Positions 53,529 to 62,320 of a stretch of 64,000 nucleotides of DNA are shown here, piece after piece. This DNA comes from Nitrosomonas sp. (GTDB taxonomy: Bacteria; Pseudomonadota; Gammaproteobacteria; Burkholderiales; Nitrosomonadaceae). A model generated the notes under the pieces. The model worked only from the letters and a program-made list of their open reading frames with translations, was not told the DNA's origin and did no database searches. A program made the translations under genes and the position numbers. Within the stretch, counting starts at the first letter, position 1. Every line of letters starts with the position of its first letter. Location of the stretch: the NCBI GenBank assembly GCA_019745325.1, contig JAIETK010000006.1, forward strand, positions 1 through 64,000, written 5' to 3'.

Positions 53529-54695
53529 ATGAAATACATTGATGAATTCCGTGATGGCGCTCTTGCGAAAACGATCGCCGCCAAGATTCTGCAGGAAACC
53601 AATCCCCGGCGCCGCTACCATTTAATGGAATTTTGCGGCGGGCATACCCATGCCATTTCACGTTTCGGTATCGTGGACTTACTTCCCAGTAATATTCACA
53701 TGATTCACGGCCCAGGGTGCCCGGTATGTGTCTTGCCGGCCGGCCGTATCGAAAATGCCATTCAATTGGCGCAAATACCCGGACTGATCCTTTGCACCTA
53801 TGGCGACATGCTGCGGGTGCCGACACCAAGCGGCGCGAGCTTATTGAAAGCAAAAGCGCAAGGCGCGGATATCCGGATGATCTATTCCGTCGCCGATGCA
53901 ATCACGATAGCCCAAGACAATCCGCAACATCAGGTCGTATTTCTTGCCATTGGTTTCGAAACCACCACACCGCCGACTGCGATTGCAATCAAACAAGCGG
54001 ATGCGCTGGGTCTAAAAAATTTTAGCGTATTCTGCAACCACGTCCTCACTCCCTCAGCCATTTCGCATATCTTGCAATCTCCCGAGGTCCGGGAACTCGG
54101 CGTGGTTTCGCTAGATGGTTTTATCGGACCGGCGCATGTCTCCGTTGTAATCGGCAGCCAGCCATACCATTACTTTGCGGAAGAATTTCAGAAACCGGTG
54201 GTAATCGCGGGTTTTGAGCCGCTGGACGTCATGCAAGCGATTTTGATGCTGATCCGCCAAGTCAACACCGGCCGCGCTGAGGTGGAAAATGAATTTACCC
54301 GGGCTGTCTCACCTGCGGGAAACATCAAGGCACAAGTGCTGGTATCCGAGGTTTTTGAATTACGGCGGACGTTTGAATGGCGCGGCCTTGGTTTAGTACC
54401 TTATAGCGCGCTGAAAATCAAATCACACTATGCCGGTTTTGATGCCGAGCAACGTTTCCCAATCCCGGCATTATCAATCCCCGATAACAAAGCCTGCGAA
54501 TGTGGCGCCATTTTGCGCGGTGTCAAACACCCGCGCGATTGCAAGATTTTCGGCACGGTTTGCACACCCGACAATCCGGTCGGATCCTGCATGGTATCAT
54601 CCGAAGGCGCATGCGCCGCGCACTACAGCTATGGCCGTTTCCGCGAAAAGGACTGCGGGGTGTCACAGGAAAAAAAACATGTCCAGCCACAGTAA
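53529..54695 (+). CDS. hypD: Hydrogenase maturation protein HypD
   Basis: A 388-residue iron-sulfur protein, the scaffold on which the Fe(CN)2CO group is built. Conserved stretches are MEFCGGHTHAISRFGI, IHMIHGPGCPVCVLPAGRIE, FLAIGFETTTPPTAIAIKQA and NHVLTPSAISHIL. The C-terminal cluster ligands appear in KACECGAILRGVKHPRDC and VCTPDNPVGSCMVSSEGACA. It overlaps hypE by 17 bp. Confidence 0.97.
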   Translation: MKYIDEFRDGALAKTIAAKILQETNPRRRYHLMEFCGGHTHAISRFGIVDLLPSNIHMIHGPGCPVCVLPAGRIENAIQLAQIPGLILCTYGDMLRVPTPSGASLLKAKAQGADIRMIYSVADAITIAQDNPQHQVVFLAIGFETTTPPTAIAIKQADALGLKNFSVFCNHVLTPSAISHILQSPEVRELGVVSLDGFIGPAHVSVVIGSQPYHYFAEEFQKPVVIAGFEPLDVMQAILMLIRQVNTGRAEVENEFTRAVSPAGNIKAQVLVSEVFELRRTFEWRGLGLVPYSALKIKSHYAGFDAEQRFPIPALSIPDNKACECGAILRGVKHPRDCKIFGTVCTPDNPVGSCMVSSEGACAAHYSYGRFREKDCGVSQEKKHVQPQ

Positions 54696-55737
54696 CGTCA
54701 AATCCGGCTACACGCGAAAACTCGACTTCAAACAAGGCCGGATTGAGATGGCGCACGGCAGCGGCGGCCGGGCAATGATGCAACTGATTCAACAACTGTT
54801 TCTCCAGGCGTTTGATAATGAATATTTACACCCCATGAACGATCATGCCTGTTTTCCCGGTTTTAACGGCCGCATGGTGATGTCCACAGACTCTCACGTC
54901 GTGACGCCGCTTTTTTTCCCTGGCGGTGACATCGGCAGCCTGTCTGTCAATGGAACCATCAACGATGTCGCGATGGCTGGCGCCAAGCCTTGCTACCTGG
55001 CAGCCAGCTTTATTCTGGAAGAAGGACTGCCTTTAGCCGATCTGCAACGAATCGTCCATTCCATGGCGACAACCGCGCGTTCCGCAGGCGTGCCGATCGT
55101 CACCGGAGATACCAAAGTCGTGGAGAAAGGCAGCGGTGACGGAGTTTTCATCACCACCACCGGGATCGGAATCGTACCGGCAGGCATCGACATTTCGGGA
55201 GAGAACGCGCGTGCTGGCGATAAAATCATTATATCCGGCACGTTGGGCGACCATGGAATTGCCGTCATGGCATCCCGGGAAAATTTATCGTTCGATACCA
55301 CGATCGTGTCGGATACAGCCGCGCTGCATGACCTGGTCGCCGCCATGATCGCCGCTGTTCCCGCCATCCGTGTGCTCCGCGACCCGACGCGAGGCGGCTT
55401 GGCTTCGACGCTGAATGAAATTGCCCGGCAGTCATCGGTGGGAATGATGTTGTATGAAAATACGCTGCCTATCCGTGAACAAGTTAAGGCCGCCTGCGAG
55501 TTTCTGGGATTCGATCCGCTGTATATCGCCAACGAAGGCAAGCTGGTCGCAATCTGTCCCGCAAAAGATGCCGGAAGCTTGTTGCACGCGATGAAAAATC
55601 ATCCGCTCGGCCGCGACGCAGCGATCATCGGTGAAGTAATTGATGACACGCATTGCTTTGTGCAAATGCAGACTCAATTGGGCGGCAACCGGGTGGTTGA
55701 TTGGTTGAGTGGCGAGCAATTGCCCCGTATTTGCTAA
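54679..55737 (+). CDS. hypE: Hydrogenase maturation protein HypE
   Basis: A 352-residue enzyme that dehydrates a thiocarboxamide on its own C-terminal Cys to thiocyanate, the source of the CN ligands. The ending PRIC is the canonical active tail. It shows the AIR-synthase-like ATP-binding pattern: MAHGSGGRAMMQLIQQLF, FPGGDIGSLSVNGTINDVAM and PIVTGDTKVVEKG. The ATG at 54679 lies inside the hypD end. HypF, which supplies the carbamoyl group, is not in the window. Confidence 0.97.
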   Translation: MSSHSNVKSGYTRKLDFKQGRIEMAHGSGGRAMMQLIQQLFLQAFDNEYLHPMNDHACFPGFNGRMVMSTDSHVVTPLFFPGGDIGSLSVNGTINDVAMAGAKPCYLAASFILEEGLPLADLQRIVHSMATTARSAGVPIVTGDTKVVEKGSGDGVFITTTGIGIVPAGIDISGENARAGDKIIISGTLGDHGIAVMASRENLSFDTTIVSDTAALHDLVAAMIAAVPAIRVLRDPTRGGLASTLNEIARQSSVGMMLYENTLPIREQVKAACEFLGFDPLYIANEGKLVAICPAKDAGSLLHAMKNHPLGRDAAIIGEVIDDTHCFVQMQTQLGGNRVVDWLSGEQLPRIC

Positions 55738-55746
55738 TCAGCAGCT

Positions 55747-57447
55747 TTGAAAATTCTAATCCTGACACACAGTTTTAACTGCCTGACACAGCGGCTTTTT
55801 GTGGAATTGCAACGTTGCGGATACGAACTGTCGATCGAATTCGATATCAACGATGCCGTTACTTGCGAAGCTGTCGAACTATTCAACCCCGATTTAATCC
55901 TTGCTCCCTTTCTAAAACGCCGCATTCCGGAAAACATCTGGCGCACCCGCGCTTGCTTTATCGTACATCCTGGAATCACCGGCGACCGGGGCCCTTCCGC
56001 GCTCGACTGGGCAATCATGAAGGGTGTGCCGGAATGGGGTGTCACCGTCCTACAGGCCAACGCGGAAATGGACGCCGGCGATATCTGGGCCAGTGAAGTC
56101 TTTCCCATGCGGTTAGCCCCGAAAAGCAGCCTATACCGGCATGAAATCGTTGGAGCCGCAACGCGTGCCGTCTTAACAGCGATCACACGTTTCGAATCGC
56201 GGACTTACCGGCCCATGCCGCTGGATTACACGCGACCGGATGTACATGGCAATTTGCATGCCCCAATGCGGCAAATCGACCGCTGTATCGACTGGCAACA
56301 GGACAACACCCTCGTCATATTAAGAAAAGTTCATGCTGCCGATGGCTCTCCCGGTGTCCTGGATTCGTTGTTCGGAGAACCCTATTATCTTTATGATGCG
56401 CATCATGAGAAGAAATTTAGCGGAAAACCTGGAGCCATCATTGCCAAACGGGATTCCGCCATTTGCCGCGCAACGATCGATGGTGCGGTTTGGATCGGTC
56501 ATGTAAAACACCGGCAAGACAACGAATCGACGTTTAAACTGGCCGCCTCCAGCGCATTGCAACATCACTTAACCGAGGTTCCGGAAATCCCTTTAGACCC
56601 CATTGCAGGTACAGCCGCTGATACCTATCAGGAGATCTGGTTTGAAAAAAAGCATCAGGTGGGTTATCTGCATTTCGCTTTTTACAACGGCGCAATGGAT
56701 TCCGGACAGTGCCAACGATTACGAGAGGTTTATCTAAAGGCCACTTCCAGCGATATCCGTGTCATCGTACTGATGGGCGGCCCGGACTTCTGGAGCAACG
56801 GCATACACTTGAATCACATCGAACACGCCGATAGTCCCGCCGATGAATCCTGGCGCAACATCAACGCCATGAACGATCTGGTGCATGCCATCATCACCAC
56901 GGAGCGGCAATTCACAATCGCCGCTTTACAAGGCAATGCCGGTGCAGGTGGTGTGTTTTTATCGCTTGCCGCTGACTATATTTATGCCAATGCCCGTGTC
57001 ATTTTGAATCCGCATTATAAGAGTATGGGGAACTTGTACGGCTCGGAATATTGGACTTATCTTTTACCGCGGAGAGTGGGTAGCGCTCGCGCGTACGCAC
57101 TGACACAAAACCGATTGCCAATCGGCGCCGCGGAAGCGCGAAACATGGGATTGATCAATGATTGTTTTACTTTGAGTCCGGAAGATTTCAGAACAAAAAT
57201 TGTCACTATTGCTGAAACGCTCGCCGCCGCCCCGGATTTCCCTTCCCGCTTGCAGCAAAAGATTCAGCGGCGCCAACAAGAAGAACATCAAAAACCGTTA
57301 CATGACTACCGCAATGAAGAGCTTCAGCGGATGCAGCTTAATTTCTATGGTTTTGATCCGAGTTACCATGTAGCACGTTACCATTTTGTGCACAAAATTC
57401 CTTACGGTTGGACACCCCGCTATCTTGCCCGGCATCGCCGCCATTAA
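55747..57447 (+). CDS. hypX: HypX/HoxX, CO-ligand synthesis for hydrogenase
   Basis: A 566-residue two-domain protein starting at TTG 55747. The N-terminal half is a formyltransferase-like domain (FIVHPGITGDRGPSALDWAI). The C-terminal half is an enoyl-CoA hydratase/crotonase-like domain (IRVIVLMGGPDFWSNGIHLN and AALQGNAGAGGVFLSLAADY). HypX makes the CO ligand of the active site from formyl-tetrahydrofolate under aerobic conditions and occurs with hydrogenases that work in air. It lies 9 bp after hypE, in the same operon. This fits an aerobic nitrifier. Confidence 0.95.
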   Translation: MKILILTHSFNCLTQRLFVELQRCGYELSIEFDINDAVTCEAVELFNPDLILAPFLKRRIPENIWRTRACFIVHPGITGDRGPSALDWAIMKGVPEWGVTVLQANAEMDAGDIWASEVFPMRLAPKSSLYRHEIVGAATRAVLTAITRFESRTYRPMPLDYTRPDVHGNLHAPMRQIDRCIDWQQDNTLVILRKVHAADGSPGVLDSLFGEPYYLYDAHHEKKFSGKPGAIIAKRDSAICRATIDGAVWIGHVKHRQDNESTFKLAASSALQHHLTEVPEIPLDPIAGTAADTYQEIWFEKKHQVGYLHFAFYNGAMDSGQCQRLREVYLKATSSDIRVIVLMGGPDFWSNGIHLNHIEHADSPADESWRNINAMNDLVHAIITTERQFTIAALQGNAGAGGVFLSLAADYIYANARVILNPHYKSMGNLYGSEYWTYLLPRRVGSARAYALTQNRLPIGAAEARNMGLINDCFTLSPEDFRTKIVTIAETLAAAPDFPSRLQQKIQRRQQEEHQKPLHDYRNEELQRMQLNFYGFDPSYHVARYHFVHKIPYGWTPRYLARHRRH

Positions 57448-57508
57448 CCACTTGCAGCGCTGCCTGCTTTTCCGGCAACACAGCCAAACCCGGCGCGTCC
57501 GTCACACT

Positions 57509-57958
57509 TTACCGCTGTTCTGCAACGGCCGCAGGTCTGCCCGTTTCAACCATATCGGGATCGAATTCCGGTGGTTTTTCTGCGGGAGGAATCACACCCG
57601 GACATTGCTTCATGATCGCCCATTTTTGAATCGCATCGTATTCACTTTTCAGCTGCAGATACTCCGCCTCTTGCTCTTTGGTACCGCCCAGCGCAAACAA
57701 CGCCGCCCACGACAGCGACAAGTCCGCTCCCAGAATCCATTTGTTATTGGCAGGCACGGTATCACTCGGTTTTCCAATTAATTCACTGACTCTGTTCTGA
57801 ATACGCTCGGTTTCCCTCAGCAACTCGTCGCAGTTGTAGGTTTGGAATTGAGATGGCGAAACAAAAGATGCAGAATTATTCTCCGGTGAAGTAACACAAC
57901 CCGGCAGCAACAATAGAATTGCAATCACAAATACTAACGAAGTAACGGGCCTATACAT
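57509..57958 (-). CDS. Unrecognised lipoprotein, 149 residues
   Basis: Signal peptide with lipobox (VIAILLLLPGC), then YNCDELLRETERIQNRVSEL and a hydrophobic stretch WILGADLSLSWAALFALGG that resembles a small glycine-zipper membrane segment. It continues with KEQEAEYLQLKSEYDAIQKW and a Pro-rich tail. No named family. GGAAG precedes the ATG at 57958; the frame opens further upstream without support. It is convergent with hypX. Confidence 0.7.
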   Translation of the reverse strand: MYRPVTSLVFVIAILLLLPGCVTSPENNSASFVSPSQFQTYNCDELLRETERIQNRVSELIGKPSDTVPANNKWILGADLSLSWAALFALGGTKEQEAEYLQLKSEYDAIQKWAIMKQCPGVIPPAEKPPEFDPDMVETGRPAAVAEQR

Positions 57959-58125
57959 AACTTCCACTTCCTTTTTAGTTTTATTCAGATCACCATCGGA
58001 TTCCATTAAAACCCTGCAGTACAACCGATATCCTGATGACGTCCGCCCAAGAAACAAACAAGCAATAATAGCATTGTACTCTTAGAAACAATCCAAAAGA
58101 AGTTGGCTATCAACAGGCCATAAAA

Positions 58126-58156
58126 AAAACCACTGAGCGTTATTCTCAGTGGTTTT
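58126..58156. terminator. Terminator after PEP-CTERM gene
   Basis: AAAACCACTGAG and CTCAGTGGTTTT pair perfectly around CGTTATT, with A and T runs on both sides. Confidence 0.9.
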
Positions 58157-58175
58157 AGGGTAGATACGAACTGGA

Positions 58176-58718
58176 TTAAACTACGCGACGCCGCAAAGAA
58201 AAGCCGATTAAACCAAAACCGGCCAATAACATCGCATACATCTCAGGTTCCGGAACGGGCGTCACTGAAGAAGACAGCAAATAACTGCCGCCCAGCAAAC
58301 CATCGATACTGCCCGTCACTTGATAATAATAATCCCCGGGGCCAGCGGTAAAAGTCTGATTGACTGATGTTGAGTCAAAAGCCAGCGATGTAACCAGGCT
58401 ATCGCCGGGATCCGATCCGCCATAATCAGCGTCGCCATCGCTTGACCACAATTGCACCAAACCGCCCGTGATATCAAAAACTGGCGGCGCATCGTTGGAA
58501 ACACTCGACCAGAGGCCGTTAACCGCTGTTGCCACGCTGAATGTATAGATATGGTCGATCGGGGTGGCACCTGAAGTAATCAGCGCAAAAAAACCCATTT
58601 CCGCAGGATCATGATTTCCCCAATTCGCCATTACAACCGGCGCTGCATTGGCAACACTACCTGCCATTAAGGCTAAAGCAATAGCCGTTGTTTTTAGTTT
58701 AAAACCGCATTTCAACAT
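58176..58718 (-). CDS. PEP-CTERM sorted exported protein
   Basis: A 180-residue secreted protein: signal peptide MLKCGFKLKTTAIALALMAG (cleavage near ANA), a beta-rich body and the C-terminal VPEPEMYAMLLAGFGLIGFS anchor with RRR end. GGAGG lies directly before ATG 58718; the frame upstream of it is not used. It is the third PEP-CTERM substrate in the window, and no exosortase gene is present, so sorting depends on a remote locus. Confidence 0.88.
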   Translation of the reverse strand: MLKCGFKLKTTAIALALMAGSVANAAPVVMANWGNHDPAEMGFFALITSGATPIDHIYTFSVATAVNGLWSSVSNDAPPVFDITGGLVQLWSSDGDADYGGSDPGDSLVTSLAFDSTSVNQTFTAGPGDYYYQVTGSIDGLLGGSYLLSSSVTPVPEPEMYAMLLAGFGLIGFSLRRRVV

Positions 58719-58970
58719 TTTAAAACCTCCAAAGATATATAAAATGTTGCTTATAGCGTTTATTGGTATTCTTGAATAAGCAAACAAATTACGAACAACG
58801 TAGAATAAAAAGTACACACTAACAATCTAACGGGCCCACTCGAAATAATATATATAATTGCTTATATTGTAAAATGTTTTTTTGCCAGAGGAAAAATCTT
58901 TTCTCACGATATTTCCCTTCCATACCAAAGTTTGGCAATCTCGAGCCTTTTAATTTTTAACTAAAAAACA

Positions 58971-60206
58971 ATGACAACAACCAATGCAGCAACCTTGATT
59001 GATTCACCAGCAAATCCGGCTGAGCCGATCAAAACGATTCAACTCCACGATTGCAAAATCACCTTGTTGGGCACCGCGCATGTTTCAAAAGCCAGCGCCG
59101 ATAAAGTTCAGGAATTAATTGCTACCGGGCAGTATGATGCGGTCGCGGTTGAACTATGCCCAAGCCGGCACAAAGCCATCGTCAATCCCGATGCCATGGC
59201 CAAAATGGATTTATTCCAGGTCATCAAAAAAGGCCAGGCCAGCATGGTAGCAGCCAGTCTCGCACTGGGTGCGTTCCAGCAACGCATGGCGGAACAGTTC
59301 GGTATCGAGCCGGGCGCCGAAATGCGCGTGGCGATCAAAGATGCGCAAACGGCCCATTTGCCGGTGCTGCTGATCGACCGTGAAATTGGCACCACCATGA
59401 AGCGGATTTACCGTAATGTGCCTTGGTGGCGGCGCATGAATTTGTTCGCCGGTCTAATCGCCAGCGTCATCAGCAAGGAAAAATTCAGCGAAGCGGAAAT
59501 TGAAAAATTGAAAGAAGGCGATGTATTGGAAAGCTCCTTCTCACAATTCGCCGAAAACGAACAAGACCTGTTTCAGCCGCTTATCAGCGAGCGGGATGAA
59601 TACATGTCCGCCCGCCTCATCAAAGAATCCCGGGAAAATAATTACCGGCATATTCTGGCGATTGTCGGCGCCGGACATCTAAACGGCATGGCGCGGCAGC
59701 TTGAAACGCATGCAATCGCCAATCCGCACGAGCGAATCGCCCAGCTTGACACGATCCCGCCGGCATCCCGCTGGTTCAAGCTGATTCCGTGGCTCATCGT
59801 TGCATTAATCCTGACGGGATTTGTGCTCGGCTTCATGCGCAGTCCGGAACTGGGAACCGCCATGGTGCTCGATTGGATTTTGATCAATGGCGGGCTGTCG
59901 GCGATCGGTGCAGCCATCGCTTTTGCGCATCCACTGTCCATTCTGACAGCTTTCCTGGCGGCGCCGTTGACATCGCTGAATCCAACCATCGGAGCCGGCA
60001 TGGTCGTGGCTGCTACCGAAACCTATCTGCGTAAACCGCAAGTCGGCGACTTTAACCGTCTCCGGTCGGACACCACCACGCTAAAAGGCTGGTGGCACAA
60101 CCGGGTGACGCGCATTCTGTTAATTTTCATTCTTTCCACACTCGGTTCCGCGATCGGCACCTATGTCGCCGGATTTAGAATATTTGAACAACTGAGCACA
60201 GGCTAA
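58971..60206 (+). CDS. TraB/PrgY family membrane protein
   Basis: A 411-residue protein. The N-terminal 250 residues form the TraB domain (ITLLGTAHVSKASADKVQEL, VAVELCPSRHKAIVNPDAMA, IVGAGHLNGMARQLE), with Glu and His residues of the GumN/TraB-type metallo fold. The C-terminal part has four or five transmembrane helices (WLIVALILTGFVLGFM onward). The best known relative shuts down a sex pheromone in Enterococcus; the role in Proteobacteria is not established. It is 6 bp upstream of the ABC exporter, probably one operon. Confidence 0.88.
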   Translation: MTTTNAATLIDSPANPAEPIKTIQLHDCKITLLGTAHVSKASADKVQELIATGQYDAVAVELCPSRHKAIVNPDAMAKMDLFQVIKKGQASMVAASLALGAFQQRMAEQFGIEPGAEMRVAIKDAQTAHLPVLLIDREIGTTMKRIYRNVPWWRRMNLFAGLIASVISKEKFSEAEIEKLKEGDVLESSFSQFAENEQDLFQPLISERDEYMSARLIKESRENNYRHILAIVGAGHLNGMARQLETHAIANPHERIAQLDTIPPASRWFKLIPWLIVALILTGFVLGFMRSPELGTAMVLDWILINGGLSAIGAAIAFAHPLSILTAFLAAPLTSLNPTIGAGMVVAATETYLRKPQVGDFNRLRSDTTTLKGWWHNRVTRILLIFILSTLGSAIGTYVAGFRIFEQLSTG

Positions 60207-60212
60207 CCAATA

Positions 60213-62069
60213 ATGTTCGGTTTTTTCGAACGCCTTATCAATCCCTACCCGCCGGAACATCCGGCGGAACCACCGCGAGGACTCTATCAGTTTTGCCGTC
60301 ACTACCTCCGCGGCATCGAACCGCACCTGGCGGTATTGGCGCTTCTGACCACTTTACTGGCGATCAGCGAAGCCATGCTCTACAGCGTCGTTGGACAAAT
60401 GGTCGATTGGCTGGCGGAAAAGAAAATCGATGCTTTCTTCGAAACTGAATGGCCCACTATACTGACCATGTCGGTTTTCATCCTGATCTGGATTCCGTTG
60501 CTGGTATTGCTGCACGCCTTAACCATCAACCAGATGCTGATGGGTAATTTCCCGATGCGGATCCGCTGGTTGTCGCATCGCTACCTGCTCAGCCAAAGCT
60601 ACGCCTTCTTTCAACATGAATTCAGCGGACGGATTGCTACTAAAGTCATGCAAACCGCATTGGCGGTGCGCGAAACGGTATTGAAACTGCTCGACGTGAT
60701 GCTGTTCGTCACCATCTATCTGACCACCACGATGTTCCTGATTATCAAAGCCGATCCGTTGCTGTGCTTGCCTTTACTGGTCTGGTTGATACTCTACATC
60801 GTCATTTTGTCGTATTTCGTACCCCGCCTGAAACGCATCTCGACACTCCAGGCCGATGCGCGCGCATTAATGACCGGCCGCATCGTCGACAGCTATACCA
60901 ATATCCTGACATTGAAACTGTTTTCCCGCAGCCAGCGGGAATCGGCTTATGTGCAAGCCGGCATGGAAGAGTTCATGTCGACCGTATATCCGCAAATGCG
61001 GCTGGCAACCGGACTGAATTTCTCGGTGTGGACCATCAACATGCTGATGGTATTCGCTACCGGCGCACTGGGTCTGTTCATCTGGATGCAAGGCGAGATC
61101 AGTCCGGGCGCGATTGCGATTGTCATGAGTCTGGCAATTCGATTGACCGGCATGTCGCATTGGATCATGTGGGAAGTCAACATGTTGTTTGAAAATATGG
61201 GAACCGTGCAAGACGGCATCAACACCATTTCCAACCCCCAGCTCGTCACCGATGCCGCCGATGCTCAGGAAATAACCGTACCGCAAGGCGCCATCGAATT
61301 TCACCAGGTATCGTTTTCCTATCATTCGGAACATCGCGATCCGCTTCACATTTTCGAAAATCTCAACTTGCATATCGCCGCTGGCGAGAAAGTCGGCATT
61401 GTCGGCCGCTCCGGCGCCGGCAAATCGACCCTGGTCGGTTTGTTGCTGCGCTTTTACGACGTGCAGCAAGGCAAAATCAGTATCGACGGACAAGATATCC
61501 GCACCGTGACGCAAGATAGCTTGCGAGCCAATATCGCGGTAGTGACGCAAGATACTTCGCTGCTGCACCGTTCCATTCGCGACAACATCTTGTTCGGTAG
61601 ACCGGACGCCAGCGAAGCGCAAATGATTGCCGCCGCCAAACAGGCACATGCGCATGAATTCATTTTAAAATTACGCGATATCAAAGGCCGTGCCGGCTAT
61701 GATGCGTATGCCGGCGAGCGCGGCGTTACCCTCTCCGGCGGACAGCGGCAACGCATTGCAATCGCACGGGTGCTGCTGAAAAACGCCCCGATCCTGGTGC
61801 TGGATGAGGCCACTTCGGCGCTTGATTCCGAAGTCGAGTCCAGCATTCAACAAAACTTGTATCAACTGATGGAAGGTAAAACCGTCATCGCCATCGCCCA
61901 CCGGCTTTCAACCATCGCCGCGATGGACCGGCTGATCGTATTCGACAAAGGCCGCATCGTCGAACAAGGCAGCCACGCCAAACTCATCGCCAACAATCAG
62001 CTTTACGCGCAACTGTGGAACCATCAGTCCGGCGGTTTCCTGGGATTGCTCGAAAACGAGCAATCTTGA
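60213..62069 (+). CDS. ABC exporter, fused permease and ATPase
   Basis: A 618-residue MsbA-type half transporter. Six transmembrane helices lie in residues 35-330. The nucleotide-binding domain has Walker A GRSGAGKSTLVGLLLRF, Q-loop VVTQDTSLLHRSIRDNILFG, signature TLSGGQRQRIAIARVLL and Walker B ILVLDEATSALDSE, with H-loop IAIAHRLSTIA. The substrate is unknown; lipids, drugs or peptides are all possible. It should work as a homodimer, since no partner half is adjacent. Confidence 0.93.
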   Translation: MFGFFERLINPYPPEHPAEPPRGLYQFCRHYLRGIEPHLAVLALLTTLLAISEAMLYSVVGQMVDWLAEKKIDAFFETEWPTILTMSVFILIWIPLLVLLHALTINQMLMGNFPMRIRWLSHRYLLSQSYAFFQHEFSGRIATKVMQTALAVRETVLKLLDVMLFVTIYLTTTMFLIIKADPLLCLPLLVWLILYIVILSYFVPRLKRISTLQADARALMTGRIVDSYTNILTLKLFSRSQRESAYVQAGMEEFMSTVYPQMRLATGLNFSVWTINMLMVFATGALGLFIWMQGEISPGAIAIVMSLAIRLTGMSHWIMWEVNMLFENMGTVQDGINTISNPQLVTDAADAQEITVPQGAIEFHQVSFSYHSEHRDPLHIFENLNLHIAAGEKVGIVGRSGAGKSTLVGLLLRFYDVQQGKISIDGQDIRTVTQDSLRANIAVVTQDTSLLHRSIRDNILFGRPDASEAQMIAAAKQAHAHEFILKLRDIKGRAGYDAYAGERGVTLSGGQRQRIAIARVLLKNAPILVLDEATSALDSEVESSIQQNLYQLMEGKTVIAIAHRLSTIAAMDRLIVFDKGRIVEQGSHAKLIANNQLYAQLWNHQSGGFLGLLENEQS

Positions 62070-62320
62070 TTTCACACTATCCTGCTTCAGCCAATCGCGC
62101 GTGAATTATCCGCTGCGAAGGTATTTAACGATCAGCATCGCAACCGCTATCCTGATCGACAAACCCGCAAAAACATCAACAACCGGAAAATAATCGGTTG
62201 CAGATTCCTACACAGCCACAAAAAAATGCCACAGCATTCTTGTCGAGTTAAACATTAAAATCATTCTGTAAATTAGGGTAATTAATACGCTATTTTTTCA
62301 TCTTTGCGCAACAGCCCGGT

